From Nissolia schottii (lineage: Eukaryota > Streptophyta > Magnoliopsida > Fabales > Fabaceae): a stretch of 64,000 nt of DNA. Shown piece after piece: positions 49,536 to 62,246 of this stretch. The stretch spans positions 652,074-716,073 of the forward strand of contig QANU01073741.1 of the NCBI GenBank assembly GCA_003254905.1, given 5' to 3'. Numbering within the stretch: position 1 is the first letter of the stretch; the number at the start of each line of letters is the position of its first letter. The notes beneath the pieces are model-generated. The model made no database searches, was not told the DNA's origin, and saw nothing but the letters and a program-made list of their open reading frames with translations. The position numbers were made by a program, and so were the translations under genes.

Positions 49536-49836
49536 ATGGGTCATGGGTTAAGGGAAATTTTTTTTTAAATTTAAATCAAACTGGGTAGGGTGGATTTTGG
49601 GTGGATATGGGTCATGGATAAAATTTTAAAATTTTGGGTTATGCCACGTGGCCCCTCACGTGGCACGCCATGTCAGGGCCAAGTCAGCGTCGTTAATGGC
49701 CACGTCAGCGCTGTTAACCCCAGCCAACCCCAGGGATTAAAAACAAACTTTCAACTTTTACAGGGACTAAAACTTTTATACAGGGACTAAAAACCAACTT
49801 TGAAATTTTACAGGGATTAAAAACATAATAAAGTCA
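49536..49836. mobile_element. Right part of a MULE-type TIR element (left part lost in the gap)
   Basis: It contains gggactaaaacttttataca, ctttgaaattttacagggat and ends near attaaaaacataataaagtc, the same right-arm wording as 13457-14659. Inside are atgccacgtggc and repeated cacgtca motifs, and gggtcatgggt, also found in the inner part of that element. The left arm would be in the N gap. Confidence 0.7.
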
Positions 49837-51468
49837 AAAATAAAATATGTGGAGATGAGGGAGGGTAAAATGGACCAATGCAATTGTGACCCAAGGGAAG
49901 TTATTGCATAAAAGAAAGCACTCACACTACCGTACATGAGAAGTTGGGTGACTAGAGAAAGTGAGCCTCTAAAACACATGGGACCACAAACACCCGAAGT
50001 ATCCTCCGCATCACGTTTTTTTTTCTTTATAATTTCACTCCGCAACTTGCTGAAAGCCTGGAAAACCCAAACGGCAGTTCCAACTGATCCATGCGTGTGT
50101 TCGGTTTTCTTGCTATGATGTAACCAACTGAACCTGAGGGCTAAGGTTGCTACATCCTCTTCATCTGAAGTTGTTATCCTCCGAGGGATTTGAGAATCTA
50201 TCTTGTATGTATGGACAATTAACGGTTAGAGACCAGTCCTGGTTCTCTTGCTTTTGAATGTCACACACAACATATGGTTTTTGGTGTAATGCTATGTTTT
50301 GAAATTGGATGTTATTCTCGTCCATCAACTAAGGCTGCAACAGCGTGACAATCATGTTACACGTTTGAAAGTTGATCTTTTCTTGCGTTTTGTCATTGCC
50401 ATGCTGCTAATAATATTTCGATTTTGCTATTTGTCATGCTTATGCTGAGCTAAACCAAGCCAATCAGATGCATCGATGGTAAGCCACCAAAACCAGTTTT
50501 GTTTCATCTTTCACGTGTAAGTGGATAAAATGCAATGTATATTCTACTGAAATTTAGTCTCGCGCTAGTTACTATGGAGCATTTAACATTGTTCTATTTT
50601 TTGTTGTCAAAGTTAATAAATTTTTGTCTGCTAAACCCTTCAATGTCTAGGGAGACTCGGGTTACCATGATGTTAAAGAATGTATGAAAAAAAAGACTTG
50701 ATGCTGAGCCGCTGAGGTATGCATCTATTCAGACTTCATGCTTAATTGTGAATGGTCATAATTATAGATACTCTCAGATTTAAGGTAGATGCAAAACAAA
50801 AAGCCCTATGCATTTGGTTCTAGTTTTAATTTAAGGTATCCTTTGTGATGTTGCTTTGCGCAATCTAGACTAATGGCAGAACTGGTGCTCAAAACTAGTA
50901 GTAAAATAAAATACTGAAACTCACCGACCGTTTTGGACCTCGGAAATTTCTTTGCGAATTATGCACTGGTCATCAAGACACATGTTTTCAATGCAGACGT
51001 AGCCGTAGCATACATAGGAGGAGATAGAAGCATTCATCGGTGCAAAAAGTTGTCTTAATATGTAGATTTGGGGAATTGTTTGAATTTCTGTTTGAACTCG
51101 AAAAACATATTTTGAGCAAAATTTACGAGAAAAAACTTTTGACTAAATTATGAGTTTTTTGACCATGATTTACATGTTTCCAAAAGGGAAACCAAACAAA
51201 CTGAACACAGTGCCACAACACAGATCCTTTCATTTTTTCACATCTGTTGCCTGAAAGGCTGAGTCTAACAAACACGTCTCACATTACAAAGAAAAATATG
51301 GTTCCGAACATCAAAGCTGGTTTATACAGAACAGTGTTCTCAACTCTGGTGCTCTACGAAGAGCATCAGACAACTTTCAACATAAAATCCCAAGTCTTTT
51401 CATCATAGCAACATATTATTTATTTACATATAATCCTGGAAATAGGACAAAACATCCAAGAATTATAC
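49837..51468. other. Spacer with no recognised gene
   Basis: Mixed-composition sequence on both strands with no supported frame. The last part is probably the 3' UTR of the minus-strand gene that follows. Confidence 0.4.
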
Positions 51469-53038
51469 TCACTGCGCTTCTGCAACAGAGAAGCGCACTT
51501 CTGTAATTGATGTTTTCAAGAAACTAGTGCCACAGTAGGAGTCTTTGCAACGAACATCAATAGCATCTAATTCAGAAGAAGCTTCAATCACTTTATCACC
51601 AGAATCCAGTAAATTACAGCGCAGATCAGAGGATCCACCCATCTTGCGGTACTGCTTCTTATCTTTGCCACTGCCCCCTCGAGATGAATTGCCTTTCTGA
51701 CTTTTCTTTCCATTCTTCTTTTCAGCCTTCTTCTTCCTGGATTTCAGGTGTTTCTTGTTTTTGACAGTGTGTGATACCAATGTAGGTACAGGATCATACA
51801 CATCAGGAGCCCATTTAACAGTCAATTTTGTTGGCAATACCCCATGTTTTTCACGGCTACCTTTCATGGCAGGTATAAGCTTCAGAGGGGCCTGTGGTGT
51901 TAGTGTTACAGCACAGAAAAAAATGGAAGCCATCAGACAAGAATGGTAAATTCTAAGATGGATAATCGTCCATTATAGCACATCCAAGACTAAAATTAGC
52001 AGGCGAAAGTCAGACTCTATCACCTATCATCAATACATCTCAATTAATCCAAAGAAAGGGAAATGCCGCACAGAGAATGAGAGTGAGACCAACCTTGTAA
52101 GATATATAATAAACAACTAGCCAAACAACCTAAGAAGATAATATATAAAATTGGACTTAATCAGTGAATACCTCTCAAATAAAGTAATTATGCACATTAC
52201 CTCCCTTCAAATCTAACTTAGGAAGAATTTGAAATGGAGAAGACGATAAAATGTACTTTGTAAGCATATACTTTGAAATATTGTTACTTATATTTCAAGT
52301 AGGAGCATGTAAGATATGGGGAGAAACTAAAGCATGCAAATTTCAAACAGAAATAACCTATCTACATTACTATTGCAATAGAAAATGCATTCCACCACTT
52401 AGAAAAGATAGAAACACATCTCCATTGTTCAAATATGAAAAAGAAAAGAGAGATCAATCATAAACCGTGGTTTCATACAATTTCCAACGTGTTACAAAGA
52501 TTTCTAAAAAAATAATTGCATAAATGCACACCGCATAACAACTCAACAAACCCAACACCAATATGTGATATATAAACCACAAATGTTCTTCAAATTAAAT
52601 ACGTCAAAGACTCCATTCTACATTCCCCCAAAGTGAAAAGCATATATTCATGAAATCAAGATTCCAGAAATTACCAACATAGTAGAACTGAGAACTTACA
52701 GGCAGCGATACGGAGCGTAAGTAGGATTGATGTGCAGACTGCTCAGGAGATGATTCTGAAATTGATGCATCAGTCTCCTCATCAGAAGAGCTTGAAGGCA
52801 ACTTCCTATCAGGAATTGGAAAGGTTGCACACTTTTTCAAGCACTTCATATCTAGTTTTGATTCTTTCTGACTAAAACTTTGACATAAGTTTTCCTCTGC
52901 CTCATCACAAATATAATTCCCCTCAGATGCATGTTGAGATTTCTGATCACCATGAATATGTAATAATCCACTAAAAGTATTTGCAAGACCACTTATAAAG
53001 TTCTCGTGCACAGCCTTATCAGGAGAGTGCATGTCCAT
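51469..53038 (-). CDS. Plant-specific protein of unknown function, 253 aa
   Basis: Coding exons 53038-52700 and 51891-51469, GT/AG, phase 0. The chosen start is the first ATG ([14 protein letters not shown]) in the exon, after an apparent acceptor (cttgtag) at about 53056; an exon further upstream would be 5' UTR. The N-terminal half is acidic and Ser-rich ([20 protein letters not shown]) and has [10 protein letters not shown]. The C-terminal half has [20 protein letters not shown], then [20 protein letters not shown], a strongly basic Lys-rich stretch ([19 protein letters not shown], a likely nuclear targeting signal), [18 protein letters not shown], and the end [21 protein letters not shown] recognise this as a conserved but uncharacterised plant family. 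No enzymatic motif is visible. Confidence 0.75.
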
Positions 53039-54323
53039 CGATTGTATTAGGGTACTACAAGGCAACTTAAAGATGCAAATATCAGATGAAGCATATTAGC
53101 ATAATTATCATGAATGGACACACCACTTGGGTAAAGAAAATATCAGATAAAGAAAATAATATTGGAGTAGGTATATAAGACAAACATTAAAATGTAAAAC
53201 GTCCTACACATACATATATCCATTATGAAGAAATAAAAAACGCATCCATGAGTATTTCCATGAACGTACCCTGTCAATCTTTGAAAAGGGATTAAAAACA
53301 CCAGTACAAGGTAATACCCGTACCAAGTACCAAATACACAGCCAGTTCAAGAAAATTTGACGCGATCACAAAGTATCATAATCCATCAGAAAATTGTATA
53401 AACACAATACCCATAAGCATTATCACAACCAGCAATGGTTCTCAGCTAAACGATCACAGTATAAATCAGATCTGATAACTAAAATGGCATTGAATATAAA
53501 TAAATAACAAATAAAAAGACCATAGCAATATACTAGGAACATTAAGGTATAACAATCACTTAGCCATAAATCATGAGGAATAAGCTATTAATTTATTTTT
53601 AAAAAACAAAAACCTTGAAATCGGTGCTAGATCATAAAAAATAGTACCTTAGAAGACAACTTTGAAGGCTGCAAAACCTCTCAAAACAGGATCAATCACA
53701 GAACCAACAAGATCAAACCCTCGATCCCCAATTCGACGCCGTATCAGCTCCCACCGCGTCGGTCAAAGACGGCACGAAACGAGAAGAAAAGGAAACAACA
53801 ACCGCAAAAAAGCAGAACAAAGAAAGAGGCAAACAAGCAGGATCAAGAACAAGACACGAGACTCCAAACGTTAACTAAGATTACCACGCCTATCACTCTT
53901 TTCAAGATTTTTCAGACGATGAAAGGAGGATCCGCCATGGAAAATGGTCAAGGAAGGAACCTGGAGGAGTTCAACGGGCACCGAAGGCATTATTCTATGC
54001 TCTTCGAAACCCCCTAAATTTCAAACACCTAACAAAACAAGAGAATAAGCCGAAAACACCAAAACAGCGTTTCAATTCAAGGTCGCACCGCACCAATAAA
54101 CCAAATCGGAGGGAATTTGGGGACTCTATGAATCGAACAAGGATAAGATCAGAATTAAATTAACCCATAACAAAGAGATCTTACACCCTTAATGATGATG
54201 AGGAAGGAGGGTAAAATGAAAGCGATTTAGGACAAAAGAGGATTAGGTTTGTTGCAATGGGTAAAGCGAGAAAAAATAGAGTGAACGGACATTTTGGATT
54301 ATATAGAAGGGGAATTAGGGAGG
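53039..54323. other. Presumed 5' UTR, leader intron and promoter of the unknown-function gene
   Basis: An acceptor-like site lies at about 53056. A leader exon probably lies in 53640-53960 on the minus strand. No other gene is recognised; the plus-strand frame at 53662 is Arg/Lys-rich low-complexity sequence. Confidence 0.35.
53912..53938 (-). other. Possible upstream ORF (8 codons) in the leader of the unknown-function gene
   Basis: ATG GCG GAT ... GTC TGA encodes MADPPFIV in the presumed 5' leader, about 870 bp before the main ATG; an intron is expected between. It would be a uORF if the transcript starts upstream of 53940. Confidence 0.35.
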
Positions 54324-56540
54324 TCAAGGATCCTCTTTGTCCGAGATTATTGTTTCCAAACGAGACCGAATCTCAGACGTAAACGTGTAACTCATCCAGC
54401 CATCCGTAGATATTTTTGACCCCGTCTTCCGATGCCAGCCCATTTGATTACTTCTTGGCCCAACATCAATCCCTCTTTTGGGCCCACAGATGTTATCTAG
54501 TGAGCAAAAGTAGCCCCCCATCTTCTGACCTTAGCAAGCTCCCCTCTTCTTTGACCAAAATTTAGATAAAAAAAGATCTTAGTAACGTTCCTGCATTTTT
54601 AAACTGATACGTGGTAGATATGTTTTTGTAGAAAATGTTTGTTAGTTCCAGTTTGAGTCTACCTATATAAAAAGAAAATAGATAAGTAACTACATCATTA
54701 GTTTTTATGGAAAATTTGGTTTTCAATTATGCCTTGTTGGGAAATTGATTTTTGAATCTTTGATTGAGGTGAGTTCAAAAGGTATTCAAAAAAGAGGCGG
54801 GGATTACAACATTTTCCATGATTGTTTGATCTCTAAGATATCATGGGACAAATTCCTTCAAGTCTTCAAGAAGACTAATGCTTGGAAGTCTTCAAGAGGA
54901 TTAACAGGCATAATGTTAAGACTCCTAAGCATCACACCTTCACGAAGTATTGTGATTGTTACTTCAATAGGCGTAGTGGTATTGTTGTCCCTCACTTCTA
55001 ACTCATTATTTTAGAAAGGTGTTTGTGTGGTGTTAATGATCTTTAGGGTGGTGATTCATGTATTCTTATGGGTGCTTTGATTTTGCCTATTTGAGTTTGG
55101 TATGTGTCTCTGCTCTATCCCGCTTGGGTATTGAACCTTTCACAAACAAAGGCATCGGAAAAAAGTAGCTACCTACTTCAAATGACAACAAAACTATATA
55201 CCACAACAGACAGTAACATAAATGGCTGGTTGCTTAACATGAAGGTATCACATGCACAAATAATCAGGAGTCTAGCATATGGTACTTTGAACTGGTTATG
55301 TGCAACACCACCAATGACAAGCAATATGTACAAGTGAAGCCTTGTTCACTTCCATATATGCAGATTTTCCGCGACGCCAATTTTGGAAAGCCTAGGTGTG
55401 GCAAGGAATGCAAACAAAAGGCCAGAAATTCAAAAGGAGGGAAAAGAAAAATTATAGATTGCCACTCCCTTGTCAAATACACACCGATGACCAACACTTC
55501 ACAGAAACCAGCAGGCAACAAACAACACTATGGATTTAGAAAGAGGTGGGAGTTTTCATATAGAAGTATGTCAGCACATTTAAGCTGTCAATTCATCCAT
55601 GCCGAGAAATTGATACAACTCATAAAGAAGAACTACAATGTATCATCATTCATAAGCATAATTTTCCCTGTAGAAAGTATGGGCACGAAAGCACCTGTAT
55701 TAAGTTGATAAACAACAACATAACAGCCCCTTCATGATATATCTTCATGATTGAATAGTATTATCACTGTGACAGAGATCCTACTATAAGAAGAAAACTT
55801 GGCATAAGCGAATTTCCTCGTTTTTGCATCAAACTGGCAATTTTGCATCAGAACTCACCCATGCTTCTCTTATCACTTGAGGCTTGATTAAGTGGCGTTT
55901 CCAGCATTAACTTTGTCATTAAGGAGAAGCTATTTCCCAAAAACAAACTAGTAACAGCATACCAATCACATTCCAAAAATCTATACAAATACAATTTAAC
56001 ATATCATTCGCAGTTTTCCTCCACAACACACGATTTTTATGACCGTCCTCCCCTGTTTCTAGTAACATTATCAAACGAGACAATAACATTAAGTAGAAGA
56101 CAAAACCCAAAGACGATTCTTATAATCATGAACCATAACATATAGTAAAACATGCGCATTCAGACACAGGCCGTAATGGCACAGGTGCATAATAGATCGA
56201 ACAATAGCATACTAGTCTTAAAACCTAACTCAATGCAAAAATTCGCAAAACACGGCACAGAAAAATTCAAAAGAAGGTAGCAGGCGGAATCCAAATTCAT
56301 CACGACAAATCGCTTAACAGTGAAAATAAAGCTGTTAAAATTAGGTAAATAAATCGTTATTCGAAATTTAAGACCTTCATTAAAAGCTGTTAAAATCACA
56401 TCTACAGTCTCAAGCAATTAAAAAAAAGGAGAAACTATCTTCTAAATAGAGAAATTGAAAGAAAAAAACCCTAATTCAATTAGGAAAAAATTAGGGTTAA
56501 CAGAAAACCATAAATCGAGATAGAGAACGTCTAGACCAAA
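54324..56540. other. Spacer, nothing recognised; 3' flank of H2B at right edge
   Basis: No supported gene on either strand. About 56400-56540 is the 3' UTR side of the H2B gene. Confidence 0.4.
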
Positions 56541-56957
56541 TCAAGAGCTGGTGAATTTGGTGACGGCCTTGGTGCCCTCAGAGACGGCGTGCTTGGCCAA
56601 TTCTCCGGGGAGGACGAGCCTGACGGCGGTCTGGATCTCGCGGGAGGTGATGGTTGGCTTCTTGTTGTACCTGGCCAATCGCGACGACTCCTGCGCGAGC
56701 TTCTCGAAGATGTCGTTGATGAAGCTGTTCATGATCCCCATCGCCTTGCTCGAGATCCCGATGTCAGGGTGCACCTGCTTCAGAACCTTGAATATGTATA
56801 TCTTGTAGGTCTCGACGCTCTTCTTCGCCCTCTTCTTCTTCTTCTCGCTCCCTCCTTCCTTCGAGATCTTCTTCTCCGCCTTCGGCTTCTTCTCAGCGGG
56901 TGCCTTCTCCGCTGGCTTCTTCTCTGCGGGCTTCTTCTCTGCCTTTGCCGGAGCCAT
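56541..56957 (-). CDS. HTB: Histone H2B
   Basis: Core nucleosome histone. Intronless, 138 aa, start [20 protein letters not shown]. The N-terminal tail is Lys/Ala/Pro/Glu-rich with repeated AEKKP units, as in plants, followed by the histone fold from about residue 46 ([80 protein letters not shown]). The C-terminal TKFTSS contains the Lys (residue 134) that is monoubiquitinated in plant H2B. It is GC-richer than its surroundings. The 5' flank has TATA, CCAAT and a histone-type hexamer/octamer module, pointing to S-phase expression. Confidence 0.97.
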   Translation of the reverse strand: MAPAKAEKKPAEKKPAEKAPAEKKPKAEKKISKEGGSEKKKKRAKKSVETYKIYIFKVLKQVHPDIGISSKAMGIMNSFINDIFEKLAQESSRLARYNKKPTITSREIQTAVRLVLPGELAKHAVSEGTKAVTKFTSS

Positions 56958-57057
56958 TGGGGGTATCTTCGGTGAAAGGATGAAAAAAGGGAAAGGGTTA
57001 CTTGTGTGGAGACGCGAATTGAGAGAATAGTGTGTGAGGAATGACGGGGTGAAGAGG

Positions 57058-57072
57058 TTATATATATATATA
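57058..57072 (-). promoter_or_regulatory. TATA box of H2B
   Basis: A tatatatatatata run about 100-115 bp upstream of the ATG at 56957. Confidence 0.65.
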
Positions 57073-57092
57073 GGGAAGAGGGGTCGGTTCTG

Positions 57093-57097
57093 ATTGG
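57093..57097 (-). promoter_or_regulatory. CCAAT box of H2B
   Basis: CCAAT on the minus strand, about 20 bp upstream of the TATA run. Confidence 0.5.
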
Positions 57098-57112
57098 ATA
57101 GAGAGGGTGTCA

Positions 57113-57130
57113 CACGGATCAGTGACGTGG
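57113..57130 (-). promoter_or_regulatory. Histone type I element (hexamer plus reversed octamer)
   Basis: On the minus strand: ccacgtcactgatccgtg. The plant histone type I element is CCACGTCANCGATCCGCG; there are two differences outside the N. It lies upstream of the TATA and CCAAT boxes of H2B, the normal place for this S-phase control element. Confidence 0.75.
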
Positions 57131-57843
57131 AGTGTTTGATTTCTGTTGATTTAGGATTAGATTATTGACGGTCCAGATTGCGGATTATCGTTCTCAGCGG
57201 TTTCGTCTTCGTCAGTCTCGTTGGCCCATCTAAGTAGACTTGGGCTTTTTCACATTTTTAATAGCTGGACCTACTGTAGGAATAAATAAATAGTAAAAAA
57301 GTTATGAAAATAAAAGTGTTGACAACTGTTCTGGACATAGCCTAGGAGGCCCAATCAGGAGATCAATAGCATTAGGCCGCGGAAAGGCCCAAGCCAGGGC
57401 CATAGTCGCACGGTCCAGAGAGGCTTCTCCCCCTATGACCTGCACTCTTGGCGCAGACAGCACTCCTGGAACCACCATCACGAGAACATGGATAATTACC
57501 ACATCATGAGAAGAATCCTACGATCTCCACTCAGCATACTTTGAGGGTCACGACTCTTATCTCTCTGCTCACACAATAAATATAGGACGTTCATCATGAC
57601 AAAGGTAAGTCTTATCTATTATCCCCAAAACATTAGATGGTGTTCTAACTTTACCATAAAAATCATTTCTAGGTCCCTCTCCTGGGCATTCTTTAGAATA
57701 TCGGAGCTTATCACCTTTAAGGGACACCGCCATCACCACTAAAGTAGTAACCATCTCGTTGGGTCAGGTCAAAACTACAACAAAATTACTAATAAAAATT
57801 AATAATAAAACAAGGGAATTGTTCTAATACCTTGGTCATAATA
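57131..57843. other. Spacer, possible LTR fragment
   Basis: 57314-57780 reads like a retrotransposon LTR (tgttgacaactgttctggac at the left; a cacaataaatatagg segment and Pro/Ala-rich frames inside), but no target duplication or partner was found. A 57177-57186 ttgcggatta motif may be a second weak octamer for H2B. Confidence 0.3.
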
Positions 57844-57851
57844 TGAGGTAT

Positions 57852-60800
57852 TAGAGGTGTCAAATGGGCCGGCTCGGCCCGTTTGGACCTGGGCCTAAAC
57901 GGATCTAGCCAAAATTATGCTTCTTTTTAGTGTTCGGCTCATTTATGGTTAATCTGCGAGTCTAAACGAGCAAACCCGTCAGCCCATTTTTTTAAATAAA
58001 ATAAAATAAAATTTTGGTCTATTTTTTTATGGTTTTAAATAGAAAATTGTGAATAAGTATGCACAGTCATTTTTAACTATTTTTATCATCTATTTATTAA
58101 TTAATCGAAAATAAATAGTTTAAATAGTTGATTGCGATATTATATTATCTTTTTTGTTTCTTCAACTATCTTGCTTGAAAGATATCAAATGCTATTTGAA
58201 ATCGATTAATGAATTAATACAACTTTCATTAATTAAATGACGGCATATAACATTGATGTGAGTACTGTTATGTTATTGATCAAAAACACAATTGAAACTC
58301 TTTCTCGTAAATTAATCAATAATAAACAAGGTTTGAAACTATATATCAACTTGAAAGGCGTAGGCACTCATTGAATGAATAAAATGCAAAATTTATCAAT
58401 ATCTATGTCATAGCAGTTCAATTGTATAACAATATAAGTATAGTTAAATAGTTAAGCATAACAAATAGTTAAACATGCTCAATTATAAGTCCAAATAATT
58501 AAACTTTAAACTCTTAAACTCCAAAATAAAATTTAGAGTAAAAAAAAACTTTTAAAATTTTGGTATTTAAAAAAAAAAATCGCGAGCTCACAGGCTAGCC
58601 CGTAAGCCCACTGGGCTGTCATGTTTAGCTTGCGGGCCTAAACAGGCTAAGCTATTTTTTTGCATGTAAAGTTCGTCCATTTAATCGGGCTCGCGGGTGT
58701 AACATCCCGATTTTTTTCCTTATGAAGATTTCACATGATAAATAAATAAGAATAAATTAATAAGATTGAAAATTTTAATCATTAACTATAATCTTTAAAA
58801 TATTAGCTAGAAATAGTAATTGGGCGATTTCGTGGACTCTTGTGAAGTCCGAATCGATTCCCGGTTACTATTAAAATTTAATTATGATTCAAATGAGTCC
58901 GTAAAATACACTAATATAAAAATAAATTCACGAATGTCCAAATAAAATTAAATAAGTAATAAGAAAAAATTAGTTAGTCATAACGGTATGTCCAAAATAT
59001 TTTTCGGACAGTCATACACAAAATACCAAAATTACGAAAGACGAAACACGATTAAATAGGATCAAAATGATAATGGGAGAGGTCATCCTAACCCCCCTGC
59101 CACGGTTGGCAGGGATATTTCCTATATATATATATATATATATGTTATGTATATTGCCTTTGAAGGCCATCCCCCTGAAGCTATTTACGCTTCCTTTTCC
59201 TTGCTTTCTTTGTGCGTTTCTTTCTTTCTTTGTTGTTGTTCCGTTTGTGCACTGCTGTTACACTGCCGGACACTAGAAAAATAGCAGAGATCACCCTACT
59301 GTGATTAGGGATTTTTCTGCATCGCTTCTACCGTTTCTAAATTGGATTTTGAGGTGGGTAATCCTGACTTATTCATCTCCTTGATAAATTTTATGTGTTA
59401 TATGTATGATATGTGAAAAATCAACTTAGTAGATTTTATGCCAAAAATATGTTTATTATGATGCTTGGATGATTTGTCATAATTTTAAAGTTAGAAAAAT
59501 ATAACTATGCTGATTGGAACTTTGGTTTTTCTCAAATCATATTTTATGAAAGGTTTGGGGCACAACGGAAAATTATTGTATTTTAGCTTGTATGCTAAGT
59601 ATTAGGCATAAATATTGTTAATAGCATAACCAATTTAATGTTTTGAACGGTTAGAGAAAAGATCAAATTAGGTGAAAATGATGCTTGTTTTCTTTATATT
59701 TCTTTATGGGATTATTATTAATACAGGATGTGTGCTATAATACACAGTTGTAATGGATTATGTTAATGTTGTGATATGCAAATGTGCATATATGGTACAA
59801 AAGATATGTTTGCTATGAAGTATAGATGATTTTAGGTATTTTTGAGATTAGAGAAATATAACTATATTTGTGTTATTTTATGTGCTTATATTCGTGAAAC
59901 TAATTTTGAAAATATTATGTGAAAGTATAGAGGTTAAACTATGAAAATAATTTTGAATAGTTCTAGGGTTAGGAAAATATAACTGTTGATGTATGATGTG
60001 ATTATGTGTTTCGGTAAAGCATGCATCATGAGGATAGATCGCTAGAGGATTGTTGTTTAAGGAATGAAAGGTAATGAATGAAAGATCATAATGGAATGTA
60101 GGAACAAGAGTATGATGGAAAAGATAAATGTGCATATGGTCAATTTTATGAATGAACTGACTTAGCCCAAAGGAAGGCGGCCCCTCGCCACCCGGTAAGG
60201 GGGTGGAGTCATGTGTCCTCGAGGAACAGGCAGGAAAGACAGGTCGTACACTGCCATGCGGGTCAACGGGCCCGGGGTGTACGTGGGAGTGTGACACAGG
60301 CCAAAGGAACAATGATAAGTTCATGCATGAATGGCATTGCGAACGATAGTATGCTCGAAGGGAACGCATGTATTGTTCTTCGTCACCATGTTCGAAGGGA
60401 ACGCATAAGGCGCGACCGGAACGCATGGGACGCGACCAAGATGTCTGTCTGCATACATGTATATGTAGTTATGTTACGACGGTTAAGAATAGAAAGTGCG
60501 AGAACCTAGATAAGAAATATTAGATCCCCTGATCACCTAGTAACTTAGATAAAGCTGTTCAAGATCCTAAGCAAAGATAATAATCAGTAGGAATTTAATA
60601 TGCATGATCACTTAGAGATCTCCTGAACGGCCTGGAGGATAACCGAGAAAATGAACACTAGTTAGCACTAAGGAACCCCACTGAGGACCAAGAGTTCTCA
60701 CCCCCACTCGGTTATGGATCCAGGTGGGCATAGCGAGGCGATCGACCTGAGGGACGCGTGGTAGACAACAGAGGACTACGGAGCAGAGCTAGAACAGTAG

Positions 60801-61207
60801 GACGTGCTTTCACGCGCCAAGACAATAGATGTTTTGTATTATGCTATATGACTTTTCTACATTTTGTGTAAATATTTATTACTATGGCTATGTGTAATTA
60901 TGCTTTGGGACCTTGGTTGTAATTATATCTATGTACACCTGCTCTTCATATCCTACTGCGGTTATTAGCGACTGTTGTTATATATTCTCTTAATCACGCA
61001 CGGCTCCTACTTTATAAAATTATAATGCACATGAAGGAATTTCAAATTGGTCCATATTTTCGCGTAAGAGATATTTGCAAAGGTAAAAGTACGGGCTGAA
61101 GGTAACCCGACACAACGGTTAACAACCCTGTGAGCATTACTTACTACCATGGAGGTGGGCAGTTAGCAGGGGTGTTACAGCGGGCCAGGTTCATTTTGAC
61201 AATCCTA
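57852..61207. mobile_element. hAT-like element, split by a nested insertion
   Basis: It begins tagaggtgtcaaatgggccg and ends, reversed, taggattgtcaaaatgaacc. The flanking octamers tgaggtat (57844-57851) and tgaggtac (61208-61215) match at 7 of 8 positions. Palindromic gggccggctcggcccg-type motifs lie next to the left end and cgggctcgcggg...ggcccg-type next to the right end. No transposase frame; non-autonomous. Without the insert it is about 870 bp. Confidence 0.75.
58698..61179. mobile_element. 2.48-kb TG...CA element, probable solo LTR, nested in the hAT-like element
   Basis: It starts tgtaacatcccg and ends ggggtgttaca (imperfect 10-bp inverted ends) and is flanked by a perfect 5-bp duplication gcggg (58693-58697, 61180-61184). 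TG...CA ends with a 5-bp duplication are the signature of LTR retroelement integration. There is no gag or pol frame, so a solo LTR left after recombination is the simplest reading. A (TA)n TATA-like run at 59124-59142 and gtgattaggg at 59299 may mark the LTR promoter. A relative of its 3' part is at 22130-22930. Confidence 0.7.
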
Positions 61208-61215
61208 TGAGGTAC

Positions 61216-62246
61216 CAATACCCTGATCTCAGTTGTTACCTGTTAGGTGCATTAGAAGTTATTCTTATTTAAATTTTTTTAATTTATTAGCCAACATAGA
61301 CAAGGTATTAGTACCTATAAAATTTGATGGGTAAATGAAGGAGAAACCATAAAAAAAAAAGATGAAACTAGGATGGTCATTTGCGTTTGTCTATTGTTCA
61401 ATTTGAAGTCTATGTTAAATATCTTGTAAAAAAAGATAAATGGGACACCAAAAAATATAGGAAAAAGATAGATAACAGAGAAATAACAATTGCATTATCT
61501 AAGATTTTTGTGTTTACAATGGATGATGAGCCTATTTATAGGCTGAAAACCCAACGACTAAAACTCAACGGCCAAAAACAAATCACAATCAATTACAAGA
61601 TCTTACAAGATCAAATCAAGCTAGATTTAATATTCTATAATTATTATTAACAGTCTATATACCCGTAAAAAAAACAAAAATTATAATTTTATTTAATTAA
61701 TTTGAAAATCAATTTTTTTAAAGCAAGGCTAACAAAAGCAAGAGTTTTCTCTAACACCCTGTTTGGAATCTTAAAGTTAGATAGACTTGAATTTAATTTT
61801 ATCAAAAAATTAATTATACTATGAATTGAATTGAATTCATATGTTTAGAATAAAATATAAAATAAAATAATTAATTTTCATGAAAATAACTTGATTTTTT
61901 CATACCGATTAGTTTGTCCTCTGTCAATAAAAATTAAATTATTAAGAAAAACCCTTTATTAGCAACTCTTGCACTGATGAAAATATGGTGAAAATGCAGA
62001 TTCCTTAAGCAATTTTAGCCATGAAGCTAAAGTGGGTTCGAAGGTAAAAGGGGTACTAAAGGGTTTGGACTCTTAAGTTTGGCCAGTTTCAATGTTGAAG
62101 TGGTAAAATACATAAAGAGGAAGAAGTATGAAATAAAGACACACACACAGCAGTGAGAAGGAAAAGAGGGAGAAAAATAGTGGTTGGAAGTAAATGACAG
62201 GCACCTCGGAAGGAAAGAACAAAAACGTCCCACGTGAAATAGAGAT
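61216..62246. other. AT-rich spacer, no gene seen
   Basis: Open frames such as 61381-61650 are low-complexity and match nothing recognised. Confidence 0.4.

Noticed and set aside
48477..49588. Long frames of 335-363 codons
   Set aside because: They exist only because the N gap is read as open; no information.
50090..50175. Possible C/D box snoRNA (tatgatgt ... ctga)
   Set aside because: A C-box-like and D-box-like pair occurs, but there is no convincing terminal stem, and a similar pair at 50660-50715 is equally weak.
54324..54521. 65-codon minus-strand frame
   Set aside because: No conserved motif, and the surrounding sequence shows no splice or promoter support.
56551..56975. Plus-strand frames up to 128 codons over the H2B gene
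   Set aside because: Antisense shadows of the H2B coding sequence caused by its codon bias.
59878..60426. 182-codon minus-strand frame
   Set aside because: It is within the probable solo LTR and has no retroviral or cellular motif; composition looks random.
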